From: Steinernema hermaphroditum | Lineage: Eukaryota > Nematoda > Chromadorea > Rhabditida > Steinernematidae | Direction of reading: 5' to 3' | DNA length: 64,000 nucleotides | Assembly (NCBI GenBank): GCA_030435675.1 | Contig: CM059622.1 | Location: 17,236,001-17,300,000, forward strand | Shown: positions 22,801 to 34,963 of the stretch, one piece after another | Position numbering within the stretch: the first letter of the stretch is position 1 | Layout: each line of letters starts with the position of its first letter | Made by a program: the position numbers and the translations under genes | Notes under the pieces: model-generated | Told to the model about the DNA's origin: nothing | What the model saw: the letters and a program-made list of their open reading frames with translations, nothing else | Databases searched by the model: none

Positions 22801-24447
22801 CATTCTTTTTGTTTACTTTTTTTCCCAATCTCATTTCTTCTCTTATAGCTGCACTCATGAAAGTGAAAATAGTTTTGTTTTTGTTCCGCTCTGATCTGAA
22901 GTCATTCTTTTTCCCAGCAACTGCCTCCCTAGTTTCCCATTTTCCTCAGCTAATCCTCAATAAGCCCACATCCTCTCCTCCGCACTTCTCTCATCGCGCG
23001 GCGTGGTGTAACATCGCCGCGCACTGCAAACAATCCGTTTTCTTTCGATTCGTTCTTGCGCACAGTTCGAGTGTAACACTCGAACCCGTGGAGACCTCTA
23101 GGCCTCAGCGCGTGTAAAAAGCTACTTCGCTTCTTCCTGCCAGCCGTTCTCGCCGAAATCTGCGGCTACCGTATGCAAATGCGGCGTCGCCTACGCGTGC
23201 TCCTTAGCCCCGCCGTTAACAGGTGCCACTTTACAATCGCGCTCGACTCGAGGCGGCATCTCCGTCAGGCGGCCCGCAACTGCCGTCGCCGGCGGCGGAA
23301 GAACCGAAATACACAAAACAAAACATGTGCCCCAGGGCGCGGCCACCCCTCAACCGTGTTTACCTTGTCCTTCTGCACTTGATCGATGGTGGCGGTGAGT
23401 TCGATCACTTCGTGCTGGAGGCGCTGGCGTTCGCGGTCGATTCTGCAAATGGGCAAAATTCACATCTAACGTTGAACAGCTTGGCCTACTTGGAGTTCTT
23501 CTTCTGGAGCTGCTCGATCTGCTCGGAGTAGTCGAGCACGGAGTCCTGGTGCTTCTTGCGGAGCACGTTCATCGCATCCTCGTTCTCCAGCTGGCTCTCC
23601 TCGAGAAGCTTGCGAAGCTTGTGAAGCTCGGACTCACGCTTGCGGTTCGATTCGATCTACAGAAAGGCATGTCGTGCTATATCTACAGTATGGCTTGACT
23701 CACTTGGCTGTCAGTGGTTCCCTCGGCATCCTCGAGTCTGTCGGTAAGCGCGATCAGCTGAACGCTCAGGTCGGCGCGTTCACGCTCGATCTAAAACATC
23801 AAAGCTAAGCGATCAGTCATCTGGCATTTGTTTTTCAACAACTTCTGCGAGTGCACCTGTGCAGTGACTCATCTCCACCCACACTTACTCTGTTGCGAAG
23901 CTCGCGTTCGGATTCCAAGTCTTCCTGGAGGAGACGGATCTTGTCCTGAAAAGAAGTGAGTGTCAGAGATGGAAAGGAAAAGGGGGTAAAGGAACATGCC
24001 CATATTTCACTGGGCTTCAGTTAGATTCATTTTCTTTTGGGCTGGGCTAGATTGTCAATTATACTCAGCTTTCACTTTTTGCCCCTTTTAGACCTTTTTG
24101 TGGACCTATAGAGCGATATACACAAGTTTTTGTTAAATCCGTGGAGCATAGAAATGGACCTTTAGAAGCAAAAAGATCTTTGTTATTTGTGCTTTGAGGA
24201 ATGCTTGTAAAAGTGGGGCATATGTCTCTTTTCCGTAGCTCTAATCAAGGATTTGGTTTAGATCAAAGAAATAAGTGCTTCAGGATCAGGATTTATGGGT
24301 TCACTACAATCGACACCGTACCTCAAGTCGAGTAAGACTTCCAAGATCGGCCACCGACATGGACGCGAAGGCGGCGTTGAATCCGCTCATCGAGGGCGAC
24401 TTGTAGAGAGCGGCGTTGGCCGCCGACGGACTCTTGTAGAGCGACAT
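19852..24447 (-). CDS. unc-15: Paramyosin, thick-filament core protein of body-wall muscle
   Basis: Paramyosin is a coiled-coil dimer that forms the core of invertebrate muscle thick filaments and is overlaid by myosin. Ten exons: 24447..24322, 23945..23889, 23790..23704, 23656..23490, 23442..23364, 22428..22183, 22131..21585, 21387..20894, 20761..20117 and 20034..19852. They give 876 aa, close to C. elegans UNC-15, with all phases consistent. The non-helical head [19 protein letters not shown] has repeated LYKSPS units, possible phosphorylation sites. An unbroken heptad rod follows, and the tail ends [22 protein letters not shown] content and codon bias are much higher than in the flanks, as expected for a very highly expressed gene. 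Intron 5 (23363..22429) is 935 bp and has a GC-rich core, unlike the mostly small introns. Large opposite-strand open frames here are shadows of the coiled-coil codon pattern. Confidence 0.98.
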
Positions 24448-25100
24448 GCTGACTGAGGATTACTGTAGTTTGAGCACAGAAAACGGAGGAGCACGAGTCA
24501 GCAGCGGCAGTCGACACAGCAGCTACGAAGATCTCGGAGTCGAGTCGTTCTGAAGCGGAAGATTCGACGTGTGGAATGCACAAGGCTATGGGAGGCTAGG
24601 GCACGCCGCGGATATTCAAATAGCACGGAAGGGGGCGCCGTCGGCAGCCGCGATCACCGCCTAATGCCGCCTCGACGATCTCGAGGATCTGATCGCTGCG
24701 GCGACTGCGCTCTCTCTCCACTTTGCACACCGCCCTGCCGGCTGCACACCCGCCCCGGGATCTGTCTCCAACGAGTGGATCAGCCCGGTTAGCCCCGCTA
24801 CATATCGTTCCCGAGCCGGCCGGCGCACGGCAACCGGCCCCCTCCTGCCCGCCCGATCGCGGCGCGGTCCGTTGTAAACTCCTCCAGAAATAGTCGCCCA
24901 CACTCTCGAGAGATTCGCCTCGCTGCGCGCTTCGCCGCCACTTTTTGTAGGCGCCGGGGGCCGATTCGATGGCGACGCTTCCCCATCCGATCATCATCCG
25001 TGTGATCGTCGTGCACCCACCGGAGGAGGAGACGCCGGAGTCGCTGAGAGAACGGATCATAGCGAGCCATACGGTCAGAGATGTGGGAACATAAACACAA
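24448..25100 (-). promoter_or_regulatory. GC-rich 5' flank of paramyosin
   Basis: This stretch upstream of the unc-15 ATG is markedly more GC-rich than the sequence beyond it and should hold the muscle promoter. Open frames of up to 154 codons occur but show no domain and are expected in GC-rich DNA. I recognise no TATA box. A CCTCAG acceptor-like site lies 5 nt before the ATG, possibly a trans-splice site. Confidence 0.45.
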
Positions 25101-28100
25101 CGGGAAAAAAATAATAAAGTGGACGAGAGAGGATTTGTAGCATGATCTGACAGGGGACATGGGAACGGAGGTGATCATGGAGATCAGATCAGTTGACGTC
25201 ATGGTTTAGTCAAACACTCAAGAGGCAATTCATGAAGACTGGATAAACACATTCTTGTGCAAATGGGAAGACGGGAAAGCTGTAGAGTATGACGTTGACC
25301 AGTTAAACCGCAAGCCAGTGCTTTAAATTAGAGTAATTATTTAAGGTGTTTTCCCAGAAATCAAACCTAATTAACGGTCACTAATACTCTGAATCCTAAT
25401 GACGAGGTTATTTATTGTTTTTGGGCGCGATAACGGCACAAGAAATACGCATAAAAGCGAGAAAACTAAATCGAGAAACGGAAAAAACTAAGAAAAAAAG
25501 AAAGGATTTTTTTCAGAAATTTCAGCACCTCCATAAGTCCTTTTAAGGACACGTTTATAGGCCAAGATCAGCGATGTACCTTATATCTTTAAAATGATGA
25601 AGTTCTTTCTTCTTAAAGTATGATTCACTTTCTAAACTCTTTCAAAAGTTGCCCTTTTTATCTTCACCCTGTGTCATTATGAAACAATGCGTTCATCTAA
25701 TCAACTTTGTGGTTTAAACGTCATTTACAGTGAAATTTTCAGTATTTCTGGATGCAGTCATAACAAAGATGAGATCTTCATAACGTATGGTCCATGTGAA
25801 AGAACTTCGGATAAACCCTATTCGTTTGCTATTTAAGGCGTTTCAATTTAATTGAACCAGGTTCTGGAATTGACTGAAGAGTGTGAATCTGTGCTCTCCT
25901 CGGGCATCGTGCTGAAGAGTGAAGAAGACCAGCAACTACGATGTGATACCCCTATCTTTGTGCAATAATAAGGTGCTTTTCATGGCATCATGTACTTGAT
26001 TATGCCAGAGAGTGTCTTATATGCACCTCGGCACACCTTCAGACGGGTATTCGAAAAGATACTGCCTCTGATTTCAGCCATGGACTTTCAGGAAAATCTA
26101 TAGGTTTCGGTGTTTGTCCATGAGGCCACCTGTGACTCTTCAGTAGGCTTTGGTCGTCAACCACTAAGTTCACATATGGGACACCAACAAGGCTCAAGTT
26201 TTGACGGATTCCTGCGGTAGTGCGTGCACTGGACGAAAGAATCTGGTGTTGTGCCAATAGCAGCATCTTCCGATGCTCGAGACCTGAAGCCATGACGCCA
26301 AGGAGAGAAGGCGTTCGTCAGCATGTTGCTGAATAGAAATATACTAAATGCTCTTTGCTTTATGAATTAAAAGACTGTCGTTTGCCTTTGCAACAGTGCA
26401 GAACGACTGACTTTGAATCCTCTAAAACGGTGCTTCTCCATAGAGGACCAAATTCGGGAAACAAGGATCATACTAGCAGAAGGCGCATTTCTAAAGATGT
26501 AGGATAACGAAGAGCCGTACGTTCAACTTATCTGTCAAAACAGGGCCCATCATTGTTATTCATATCTTGATACATTGCATTGTATATTAGCTATGAATGT
26601 GTTTAATGAAATTGTAATGTTAGCAAATTACGTGTTGCAGTACACTTGCTTCGACAGGTCCGCATGTACAGCTGATCTGAATTTCCTCGAAGAATGCGCT
26701 ATTCTTTTCACTCTTTTCCCGATATCATTACAACACGGCCAGCTCATACAACAGCACCGATCCGCTCGGCCATTACCAGCTGTCGGTCCCCTTCGACCTC
26801 CGCATATCCATGCCCCCAACATCCACTATTATATCCATCATTGTCCCACGTCAACTCTGCTAATTAGTGACCAACGTCACCGCCTCCTCACTAGAACCCA
26901 ATTACGACACATGACTAACCCCTTTGTTTTTGTGCCCCTTTTTACGCGTTGGTTCAAAAACGTAGTGTCTGGGATCTATTACAACGTTTGTGGATCAACA
27001 TGTTTTCGTCACGTCACATGCTGACCGCTGACTCACTTCTCCACTCCACCCTTCCGGTATACTCCCTCAGGAATTCCGAGGTACCTGACGTCTGATGCTG
27101 AATTATAGATGGGTTCGTGGTTTGCTTGCGATCCCACGAAAACTTCTGGTACTTCCGCGATCATCAGTAGACCCAGAAAATATCGAAAAGTGCGAGTTTG
27201 GTGTTAAGATAGTGTTGGTAGCCATGGCTGAAAGTCAATCAAAGTTAATCAAAATGAGACTAAAGGGGTGGCATTTGAGGGGTGACGATCGACTTCAGAG
27301 GAAGAAGGGGTATTACCATTAGAAATAGGGTTCAAAGTGTTCTTAAAGCAACAGGGTGTTATGGTTTAAAGTGGGTAGTTAACATGAAGGAGGCGTTAGC
27401 CTAGAAATTAACAGTTTCGACAAATAGGAAAGGTTGTTCGGGAAGAAATAACTGAGCTTTAGGAAAGCACAGAGATGTCGACTCGCTGAAATTTCGCAAT
27501 CCGAGCCGGTTCCGACTCAGCTCAGGTGGCTCCGACTCTAGGATGCCGTGTATTTTGAAAGCTTAACTCATAGTCCAAATGAGCTAAGCTATGCCAAGAC
27601 AAGACACCACATACCACGTTTTGAGTAACATAAAATCCACGTTCTATATGTAATACTAATACTGTAGATCTGCGAATTGAAAACTCGATCGATTCGTCGA
27701 CCTTCTCCGAAACTATCAATGCTGTGACCTCTGATATTCAATTTGTGATCACTCGATTGATCACCAGCAAAATGATATCCATTTCGAGGGAATTCCTTTT
27801 AAATGAATTGCATTTCTTTGATAAGCTGTTGTAATTTTCAGTTGCATGTGCTTAGATGGCAGCTTCCAAAAATGGTCATTTTTCAAAATGCAAAATTCGA
27901 AAAGTCGGAAACATCCACAACTGTACTGAGAATCGATGTTTATGTTATAATTTGATGTATAGGCGTATACTGTAAATGCTACTGTTCGTCTTTTCCATCC
28001 ATCCCTTCTCTGCCCTTTCCAACAAATTGTCCGTAGCTTCGCCTCCCCACAAAGGTCCGTCGGGGCGACGACTTAAGCGGGGAAAACAGATCGCTGCTGC

Positions 28101-31100
28101 GGGCGTTGTTGTCGACGGCTGCGAGGAGTTTTTCGGCGATCGCGGCTGTTCTGAGAAGCGCTGGCGCTTGGAAGGGCCATTACGCAAACTCTCCACTTCT
28201 TCACTTCTTCCTGGCACGCAGTTCTCCCTCTCCCTCGCCCCGACGGAGCGGCGAGCGAATTCGAGCGAATTTCGTCGGCGATGCAAAGTGAGGGAATGCG
28301 AAAATAGTGACAGATGTGTAAAATATGGCCGAAACTACTTATGCGTATCGGCTGTGGCCAGGTGCAGACAGGAACAAGAGGAACGTGTTGATGGCTGTGC
28401 AAATGACGGCGTCTGTAGGACGATCGAAAAAATGTGTATACATGGGAGCGTTGGTATGCGATGGTCGAAGACAACGATCAACAGCTGGTGATAGCGCACC
28501 GGATCGGAATTGATGTATGGGCCGTGTTAAAATGATAGCGGCGGGGAGAGGAAAGAATGGTGCATTATTCGGGGAAATGCAAATCAGCTGTACAAGTGCA
28601 GAGTTGTAAAAATTTTAGTACTGCAAAATACGTGCAAGTGTGGGACATGTGTGAAACCGGGAAAAATCCAGTGGTGCTTGTGCATAAAAGAGTCAAAATC
28701 AACGGCACCGTCAGCCAGAATCTGATTCCAGGAATCCATTCCAGGCAGTTCCCCTCAATAAAGTCAGTTAAGTTTCATACTGTTCCAGCTATCGAATGTT
28801 CTCCAACTAGTTCCGGGAAAGAGGCGCAAAATAGAAGACAACAGCTTTTCCGTAAACAATTTATACCTTAAATTGTCTTACTGACAAATAAACTTTCTTT
28901 GTTTAGCATGCAAGCAAGCAGTCAAATGTTTTTTCTCAAACGTCACCCTCAAGGGCAAGCTAATCACGTAATTTTCTCTTTTAAAAGTTCTGCGTCAATG
29001 AAGTAAACAACCCAAAAATAACAAAAAAAGGTTCTCGTTGGGTGTTTTGATCGAGTAGCGCTTCTAGCGAAAAGAAGCCTCTGCAAAAGGTTATTACAAG
29101 GATAACAAAATGCAGACAAACAAACTTTGCAGAAGTACAATGTATTTCTGACAGAGAACGCTTTTGACTTTAGTCCAAAATCCAGTTGAATTTTTTAACT
29201 TTGCACCTACTGAGACTGATGTTTAAGTATGCAAATCCATTTCGGGCCAACAGCACAGTCAATCAATGTAACAAAGAACTGTGCTTACTGTTCCACTGAC
29301 TTCGGAGCTTAGGAGGATTATTTCAAGCTGGCAAGAGGAAACAGAGAACAGCGCCAAAGTTTCTACGTTGCGAAGCTAAGTTCCATGTATCCTTGGGAAA
29401 TTTTGATTTCGTCGTTGAGAAAGCTTGCATGATAGTAATTAATTTCATGCTTTGCCGATAGCATCCTATGCATAGCTTCCTAGTTTATGTTTTTTGGCCC
29501 AATTTTCGCTTCATTTGCGATCTGCTAGAACTTCTGTTAGAATAAATAGATGGCCACTTCCCGTTCAAAACGGCTTCCAATATCGCATATCGGCTTATGA
29601 AGCAATAAAACTTTAATTCACCACTTATGCCGTCATGCTCACTGACATCACCATTTGTTCATCTTGAAGCCATTATTCTCAGCTATCGACCTCCTGGAGC
29701 CATTTGGAAAGTCTAGAGTCATTATACATTCCGATAATATCGGCCACAAATTTCTGTGCTTTGAAAAAGTTCAGGCTTACTACTTTAAAATGTTCGATGC
29801 AAATGAAGAGTGTCCCTAAAATGATTTATTTGCTTCACCGAGTAAGTGTGACGCAAAAGTAAAGACAGCGGACCCTTATTTTAATAATCCCTCATCGATT
29901 CATCCTATGTTTTCTCATCTACGGAATTTTCGGTAGTAAAACGGGATTGCAGCTCTTTGACTGAAACGAGTTCTTGCTTCGATGGTACTCTGGAAGCAAG
30001 ACCTTGTACATCACGACAATTGTAGGTACGGGAATGGCTGCAGTCGTAATAGACACGGATACCTCCCAGAGTGCGGAAATTGCTCCTTTGGTCCATGGCA
30101 GTTCCTAAAGGACGATCCATGTCGGCTGACGAGAGAAGTATAACTTCGTGAATCCAGATTAAAAGCTTTTATGATCATGTGGAATTGCAATCCTGTATGT
30201 TTTCTGTATTATAGCTAACTAGTCTAGTCAAGATGCTTTTTTCAATTTTGGTTTCCTGAAGTCGAAAACGTCTTCTTGTAAATATAAGAATTTTAGAATT
30301 CCAACGGCTCTATATGACTCATAATAACATCCACTGTGTTCATTTTCAACCCTATTTAACAGATCGGTCAGTCCCTCAGACGTTCCCTTCAAAGTGCCTA
30401 AATAACATCGCATTCTTCAACGCGCTGTTTTTTTCCATCTCCATGACCTCATCGCATGTTTATGAATCTTTCGACTCATTCGCTCCCTATTCAACGCGCT
30501 CCAATCTAGCCGGGTACTTACCATTTCGACGTTGAGTAGATGTTTACGCGTCTGTGCCTTCCTTATTCAATATTAGGTCAATCAGTAAGAAAACACGTCT
30601 CTTAGACGCTATTTTCGGTACATGTTAGACGGCACGCGCCTTCTTATTCGATCACTTTTTTGAAAATTGCCGACCTGATTGCATGAGCTGGAACACTCGT
30701 TATCTTCGTTTACTGGGTAATTCTGTCTAAAAAGCGCACAGCACGGCCTGACAGGCACAGGAAAGAGTAGCCTTATTGAATGCTGACATCACGTCCTTTC
30801 GGCTTTTCATTGCATTCAGTAGTGTTTTTCTCAGATGAAAAGGGAAACTTCATATATTATGGTGGCTATTCCATTATTGAGCAATTCGATTAAGACTACA
30901 CTTGGCTATTTATGGAAATGAGCACAATGTAATTTTGTCAGAGGGATACAAGTGGCTTTATTACGAAACCCATAGGCATAGTAGGGCGCTTTTCCAAGCT
31001 TTTATATCACACATTTCGATCAAAAGATCTTGAAGATGGTTCAACGTTTGTGACCAATCAGACATGGGATTACAAATATTTCCACCATAAAAATCAGTGT

Positions 31101-31303
31101 CGAAAAAAATACGATTTTTGACTGCCCCACCCATAGTTAGATCACTTGGCATTTGATAGTTAGATTGTCCATGATCATCACTCCGTTTTGTTTACCACAA
31201 ACCACAATTGAGCAGAAAAAAAAGAGATAAAAAATTCCTTTGTTTCCCTAGGCACTTAGAAGCGATGCGTGTGGTCAGCACGCATTGCTTTCGATGTTGA
31301 ATT
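25101..31303. other. AT-rich gene-poor region; no supported gene
   Basis: No gene could be supported in 6.2 kb. A minus-strand ATG frame at 26293..26039 (84 codons) reads like protein (VGVPYVNLVVDDQSLLKSH), but I recognise no family and no splice partners. A GC-rich island at about 28000-28300 has open frames on both strands; the plus frame is cysteine-rich near its end. Neither is called a gene. Confidence 0.4.
26039..26293 (-). other. Orphan open frame, 84 codons, possible gene or element remnant
   Basis: It begins with a true ATG (MASGLEHRKMLLLAQHQIL) and runs to a stop without interruption in an AT-rich region. The composition is protein-like, with VGVPYVNLVVDDQ and WPHGQTPKPIDFPESPW. 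No signal peptide, membrane segment or recognised domain was seen, and there is no neighbouring exon with matching phase. It could be a decayed transposon or gene fragment. Confidence 0.25.
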
Positions 31304-31942
31304 CGGTTATTTGAGGCGAAACATGTGCCGTTGTTCTTTAAAATCGTTGTTATCGTGAACCTAATGGAGAAACCGAACTTCCAACCCAGCGGGAAACTCG
31401 CCGAGGACACCAACATGTTTAAAGGCGTCGTTATCAAGTACAACGAGCCTCCTGAAGCCCGAATTCCGAATGTACGCTGGCGTCTGTATCCGTTTAGAGG
31501 TGATGACCAACTCGACGTGCTGTACATTCATCGCCAGTCCGCCTACATGATTAGCCGTGAGAAGAAACTTGGTGATATTCTCGTTGAACATCCCAGCTGC
31601 TCGAAGCAACATGCTGTGTTACAATACCGCAGCATTCCGTATGTGAAGTCAGATGGTTCGAAGTCCCGCCGTGTGCTACCGTATATAATCGACCTTGGAT
31701 CGAAAAACGGCACCTTCTTGAATGGAGACAAGATCGAACCGCAACGCTACTACGAACTCAAGGAGAACGACATGCTGAAATTCGGATTTAGCTCAAGAGA
31801 TTTCCTCATCATGAAGGAGAAGAGCGAGAAGCAGTTGACGGCCAGTGATGGCTACTCGGATGCATCTTCTTCTGACGAAGATAGCGATTAATTAGCGATT
31901 AATAGCGATTAAAATTCAATGATAAATACGGTTATTTGAAGC
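31304..31942 (+). mobile_element. Retroposed segment bounded by a 14-bp near-perfect direct repeat
   Basis: CGGTTATTTGAGGC at 31304-31317 and CGGTTATTTGAAGC at 31929-31942 differ at one base and bracket the intronless SNIP1-like frame. This is the expected footprint of LINE-driven retroposition. A poly(A) tract before the right repeat is not preserved, only AT-rich sequence. Confidence 0.65.
31364..31891 (+). CDS. SNIP1-like FHA-domain protein, intronless and N-terminally truncated (candidate retrogene)
   Basis: SNIP1 is a nuclear FHA protein associated with the spliceosome and small-RNA processing; its FHA domain binds phosphothreonine peptides. This single exon encodes 175 aa that begin within the conserved block (EKPNFQPSGKLAEDTN) and continue through GVVIKYNEPPEARIP, RWRLYPF, YIHRQSAY, HPSCSKQHAVLQYR, IIDLGSKNGTFLNG and IEPQRYYELKE. 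The tail is acidic (SDASSSDEDSD). The Arg/Ser-rich N-terminal half of SNIP1 is absent and nothing upstream encodes it. The residue before the FHA arginine is Ser (ISRE) where human has Gly. Lack of introns is exceptional in this window, and a direct repeat flanks the unit. The frame is intact, so it may be expressed. I verified ATG 31364; earlier codons in frame are not ATG. Confidence 0.85.
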   Translation: MEKPNFQPSGKLAEDTNMFKGVVIKYNEPPEARIPNVRWRLYPFRGDDQLDVLYIHRQSAYMISREKKLGDILVEHPSCSKQHAVLQYRSIPYVKSDGSKSRRVLPYIIDLGSKNGTFLNGDKIEPQRYYELKENDMLKFGFSSRDFLIMKEKSEKQLTASDGYSDASSSDEDSD

Positions 31943-33070
31943 ATAAGTGTCGTAGCACCTGTTGCGCAATTATACATTCTACGAAAGGTTCGAGGTTTAC
32001 TAGGCCTTACTACTTGTAACTTTATCAGGGACATATAAGTCGCGCAACTCAAACATTGTTTGGATGTTCAAGAGGAATAGGGAGGCCTTTTTCCAAGATA
32101 TTAGATTGCACATTGCGAGATACATACACTTATGAATTGTGAAAACAGATGTCCGTTTTATACCACCAGCACTGTGTGCTACTTACGTAATCTGTATAAA
32201 TCTAACTAATCTAACTCTGTACCCTCTGAAGGTCAGGCATCCCCATTTCGTTGGTGAGGATAGATTACGTCGGTGATGAATCAAACAAATGATCTTGAAA
32301 ATCTTTTGATGTTTGCAATCAATCAGACATAGTATGTCGGGGCCTTCCTCCTAGTTCCAGGCCCTCCCGAACTTATTCTAGCTTAACTGGTAAAATCTGA
32401 CTGCTACTCAAATGTCTCAGCAACGGTCCGGCATGCCTGTTTGTTCACAAAGAAAGCCATCGATCCGTTAACGTGGCGCTTTTGAATTTTACGACTGTTT
32501 TACTCCTGTATCAAACATTTCGCTCCCGTTCTGTGTCATACTAGAGTCACCATACATCAGGTTGTGGTCGCGCCGAATTAATTAATTATCGAACACGGCG
32601 GAAGTCCTATTTCGACGAAATGGAACGCGTGGTGACGGAGTGCGCTTTTTGGATTCATAGAATCCCGATATAGAGACTTCCGCACTCGAGGATTCGTCGC
32701 GTGCTCGTAGGCGAGACATGTTTTCTCTGTTTTCTGAAAGTCTAAGTAGGTCTAAGTGGATTGAAGTTGTGCAGATTGTCTGCAAAAGGCGCAGGTTCGA
32801 AGAGATTTTGCGTTTCGTAAAATAGGGAATCAGTGATCAAAAATGTAATTATTAGAATTATTAGTCCATTCCAGTCCCAAGATATTGCAGCCGGACTAGC
32901 AGAACCAAAAGTTTTGCTCCATCCGATCGAGAGTCATCACAGTTTAATTTTCAGAGTAATTTTAGACTTGTGTTCTACTTTAGTAACCCAAACATGGTCA
33001 GTTTTTATTTCGCTTGGCAGTGAGCACCATCAAAAATACATTTCCCAAGTTCAATTGTTCATTTTCGCTC

Positions 33071-33440
33071 ATTGGTTCCTTATGTGCCTCACGATGGAAG
33101 TCCGAAAGTTCAGCACATGTCCATAAAGCGAAACACGTCACATCATAAGTGTAAGAGGCCATTTGATGTTGTTTTGCACGGGAACATCACATCTAAAGTC
33201 CAAAGCCCCTTCACGTCTTGCGCAGATTCTCCATTCGGAGTACTTCAGCGCTGCAAATACTCAACATCCATCACTCTTCTTGTTTTGCGCCGAGAAAAAG
33301 AGCTCATCAAAGCGATTTAGTCCACTTTCATTTACACATAACGTGCAGATTGGGTGCCTGAAGGAGAGTGACGCTCAAAGATAAACAACCGTTTCTCATA
33401 ATGTATTATCTTTGAACGTCATTTTTCTTGAGGCGTCTTA
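33071..33440 (+). repeat. 360-bp dispersed repeat, copy B
   Basis: Near-identical to the reverse complement of 18078-18440, 15 kb away. The shared open frame runs from about 33120 (MSIKRNTSHHKCKRPFDVV) to LRREKELIKAI. A MITE-like element starts 18 bp after its right end. Confidence 0.8.
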
Positions 33441-33457
33441 TGCCTACAGAATTGTGG

Positions 33458-33621
33458 CAGAGATCGGCGACGGATGAGCCGTTTAACAGTATCAGCCGTT
33501 CAACCGGTCGGCCAGCCGACTCAGCCGATCAGTTATGCAGTTGACGACCAATACGAACGAATTTGGATTGGATTGGCTAGCCGTTCATCTGATCTGTTCC
33601 AATCCGTTTGTGCTCATCTCT
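33458..33621 (+). mobile_element. MITE-like element with CAGAGATSGGC ends, copy 1
   Basis: It begins CAGAGATCGGC and ends GCTCATCTCT. The inside shares GAGCCGTTT, GGCCAGCCGACT and AGCCGTTCAACCG with the element at 62585-62720 in reverse orientation. Terminal repeats are imperfect here, suggesting an older copy. Confidence 0.6.
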
Positions 33622-34544
33622 CATTGCAACTAAAAAGGAGCGTGGCAGTCCGACACATTAACCGCTACAGCACATGGTCGTTGACTTGAGATGGGCTTGA
33701 GCAGCAATATGCCACCTAACACCTATCTTTCAACCTATTTTTTGGACCCTCTCGTAAGATGTTGCCGATGCCGCAGATGTCACCGCGGTTCGCAGTTCTA
33801 CCACTGTATAAAGTTTCAGCCAAATCGGGTTTGTCACTTGGGGGACTGTTTAGCACACTCCCTTGTAAGTCGTTTGAATGCGCTCTTCTTCAAGAAGAAG
33901 AATCAGTTCGTCTACATTTTAATGAGCCCCTTTGAAAAACAAAGGTCAAGTAAAAATCAAGCTGATAATGAAATCGGATATCGAATATGAATTAATCGGA
34001 TACAACCACACTACCGTATTCAATAAGCTTTGTTAATGTTATTGTACCAATAAGACCTTGAATGAATCACTGCTGATCCGTTTGACCTAGAGTATACACA
34101 TTCCCATTCGTCCGCGATCAAAAATTAATCTAAAGAGCACTCTCGGTGCTTGCTTGTTGACCAAACATATATCCATTTCGTAATTGAGTGCATGATATTT
34201 TTGGTTCTGTTTGTGACCTCGTTTGGGTTGCTTTCCATCTTCGCCCCATTTGACCTTTTATTTTCGCGTCAAACCCGATTACCCCCGCATTGTAACCACT
34301 TCTGATGAGTGGGGGCACCCGTAAACAACCTGATCCAAAAGACAATTAGATCGAAAGGACAAGAAGTCAAGTGGCATTTGGCATTTGCAGAGAAAACAAA
34401 TAGGATCTATTTCATTTGCATTTTCCGAACGATTTTACCTATTATCAATCGGACACAGAGATCAAAGACATGAGCTGATGCTCGCTGGACACTTTGTGTA
34501 GTTTTTTGTTCGGTGCTGACATCTCAAAGTGATTAGACGAGAGC

Positions 34545-34710
34545 AGGTATGAAACATGAACGGGAAAACATGGACAGTATGATCGCGGCGGGACCAACTT
34601 CATGGACAGCATTAATTTATATATATTTTTTTCATTTTTTTTTCGCCATTTTCATTCATGGATGGCCATGGACTTGCTCATACACCACCTCTGGATGGCC
34701 ATGGACGGTC
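34545..34710 (+). repeat. GATCGCGGCGGGACCAA-family interspersed repeat, copy 1
   Basis: Units share an ACATGG-rich head, GATCGCGGCGGGACCAA, CATGGACAGC and a T-run followed by CGCCATTTTCA, then CATGGATGG-type words. Related copies are at 36795-36925, 47530-47690 and, inverted, 48530-48665. Confidence 0.7.
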
Positions 34711-34893
34711 TGTCCACCCTTACCCATGCTTTCCCGTCCATCCATGTTCTGTACCATTCATCTATGTTCATGTCCATGTTTTATACCTACCCATTAGACG
34801 GTTTGTTTCACCGGACCGCTGAGATATACAGAATATTTTTTTTGCCAAATATAAAGTCGTGTCCTTTCCTTCTTGATAATATCAAATCAAATA

Positions 34894-34963
34894 GATCGGT
34901 GGTTCATTGGTAGAATGCTCGCCTGCCACGCGGCGGCGTGGGTTCGATTCCCTCTCACAGATC
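34894..34963 (+). tRNA. tRNA-Gly(GCC)-like sequence, probably a pseudogene or tRNA-derived element
   Basis: The sequence aligns along its length with eukaryotic tRNA-Gly(GCC): A box TGGTTCATTGG, anticodon loop CTGCCAC, and a perfect B box GGTTCGATTCC. Helices are damaged: about one mismatch each in the acceptor, anticodon and T stems. The acceptor stem continues outward into a perfect 12-bp inverted repeat (ATCAAATAGATC at 34886-34897, GATCTATTTGAT at 34960-34971), which normal tRNA genes lack. I judge it a tRNA-derived element more likely than a working gene. Confidence 0.6.

Noticed and set aside
24596..25060. 154-codon minus-strand frame upstream of paramyosin
   Set aside because: GC-rich promoter-side DNA; no domain, no clear splice link, and overlapping frames are equally open.
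26575..27024. 149-codon plus frame
   Set aside because: It starts at TTG in low-complexity AT-rich DNA and matches nothing I know.
27976..28491. 171-codon plus frame with an EGF-like run of cysteines at its end
   Set aside because: Cysteine spacing does not fit EGF properly, frames on both strands are open across the same GC-rich island, and no splice partners were found.
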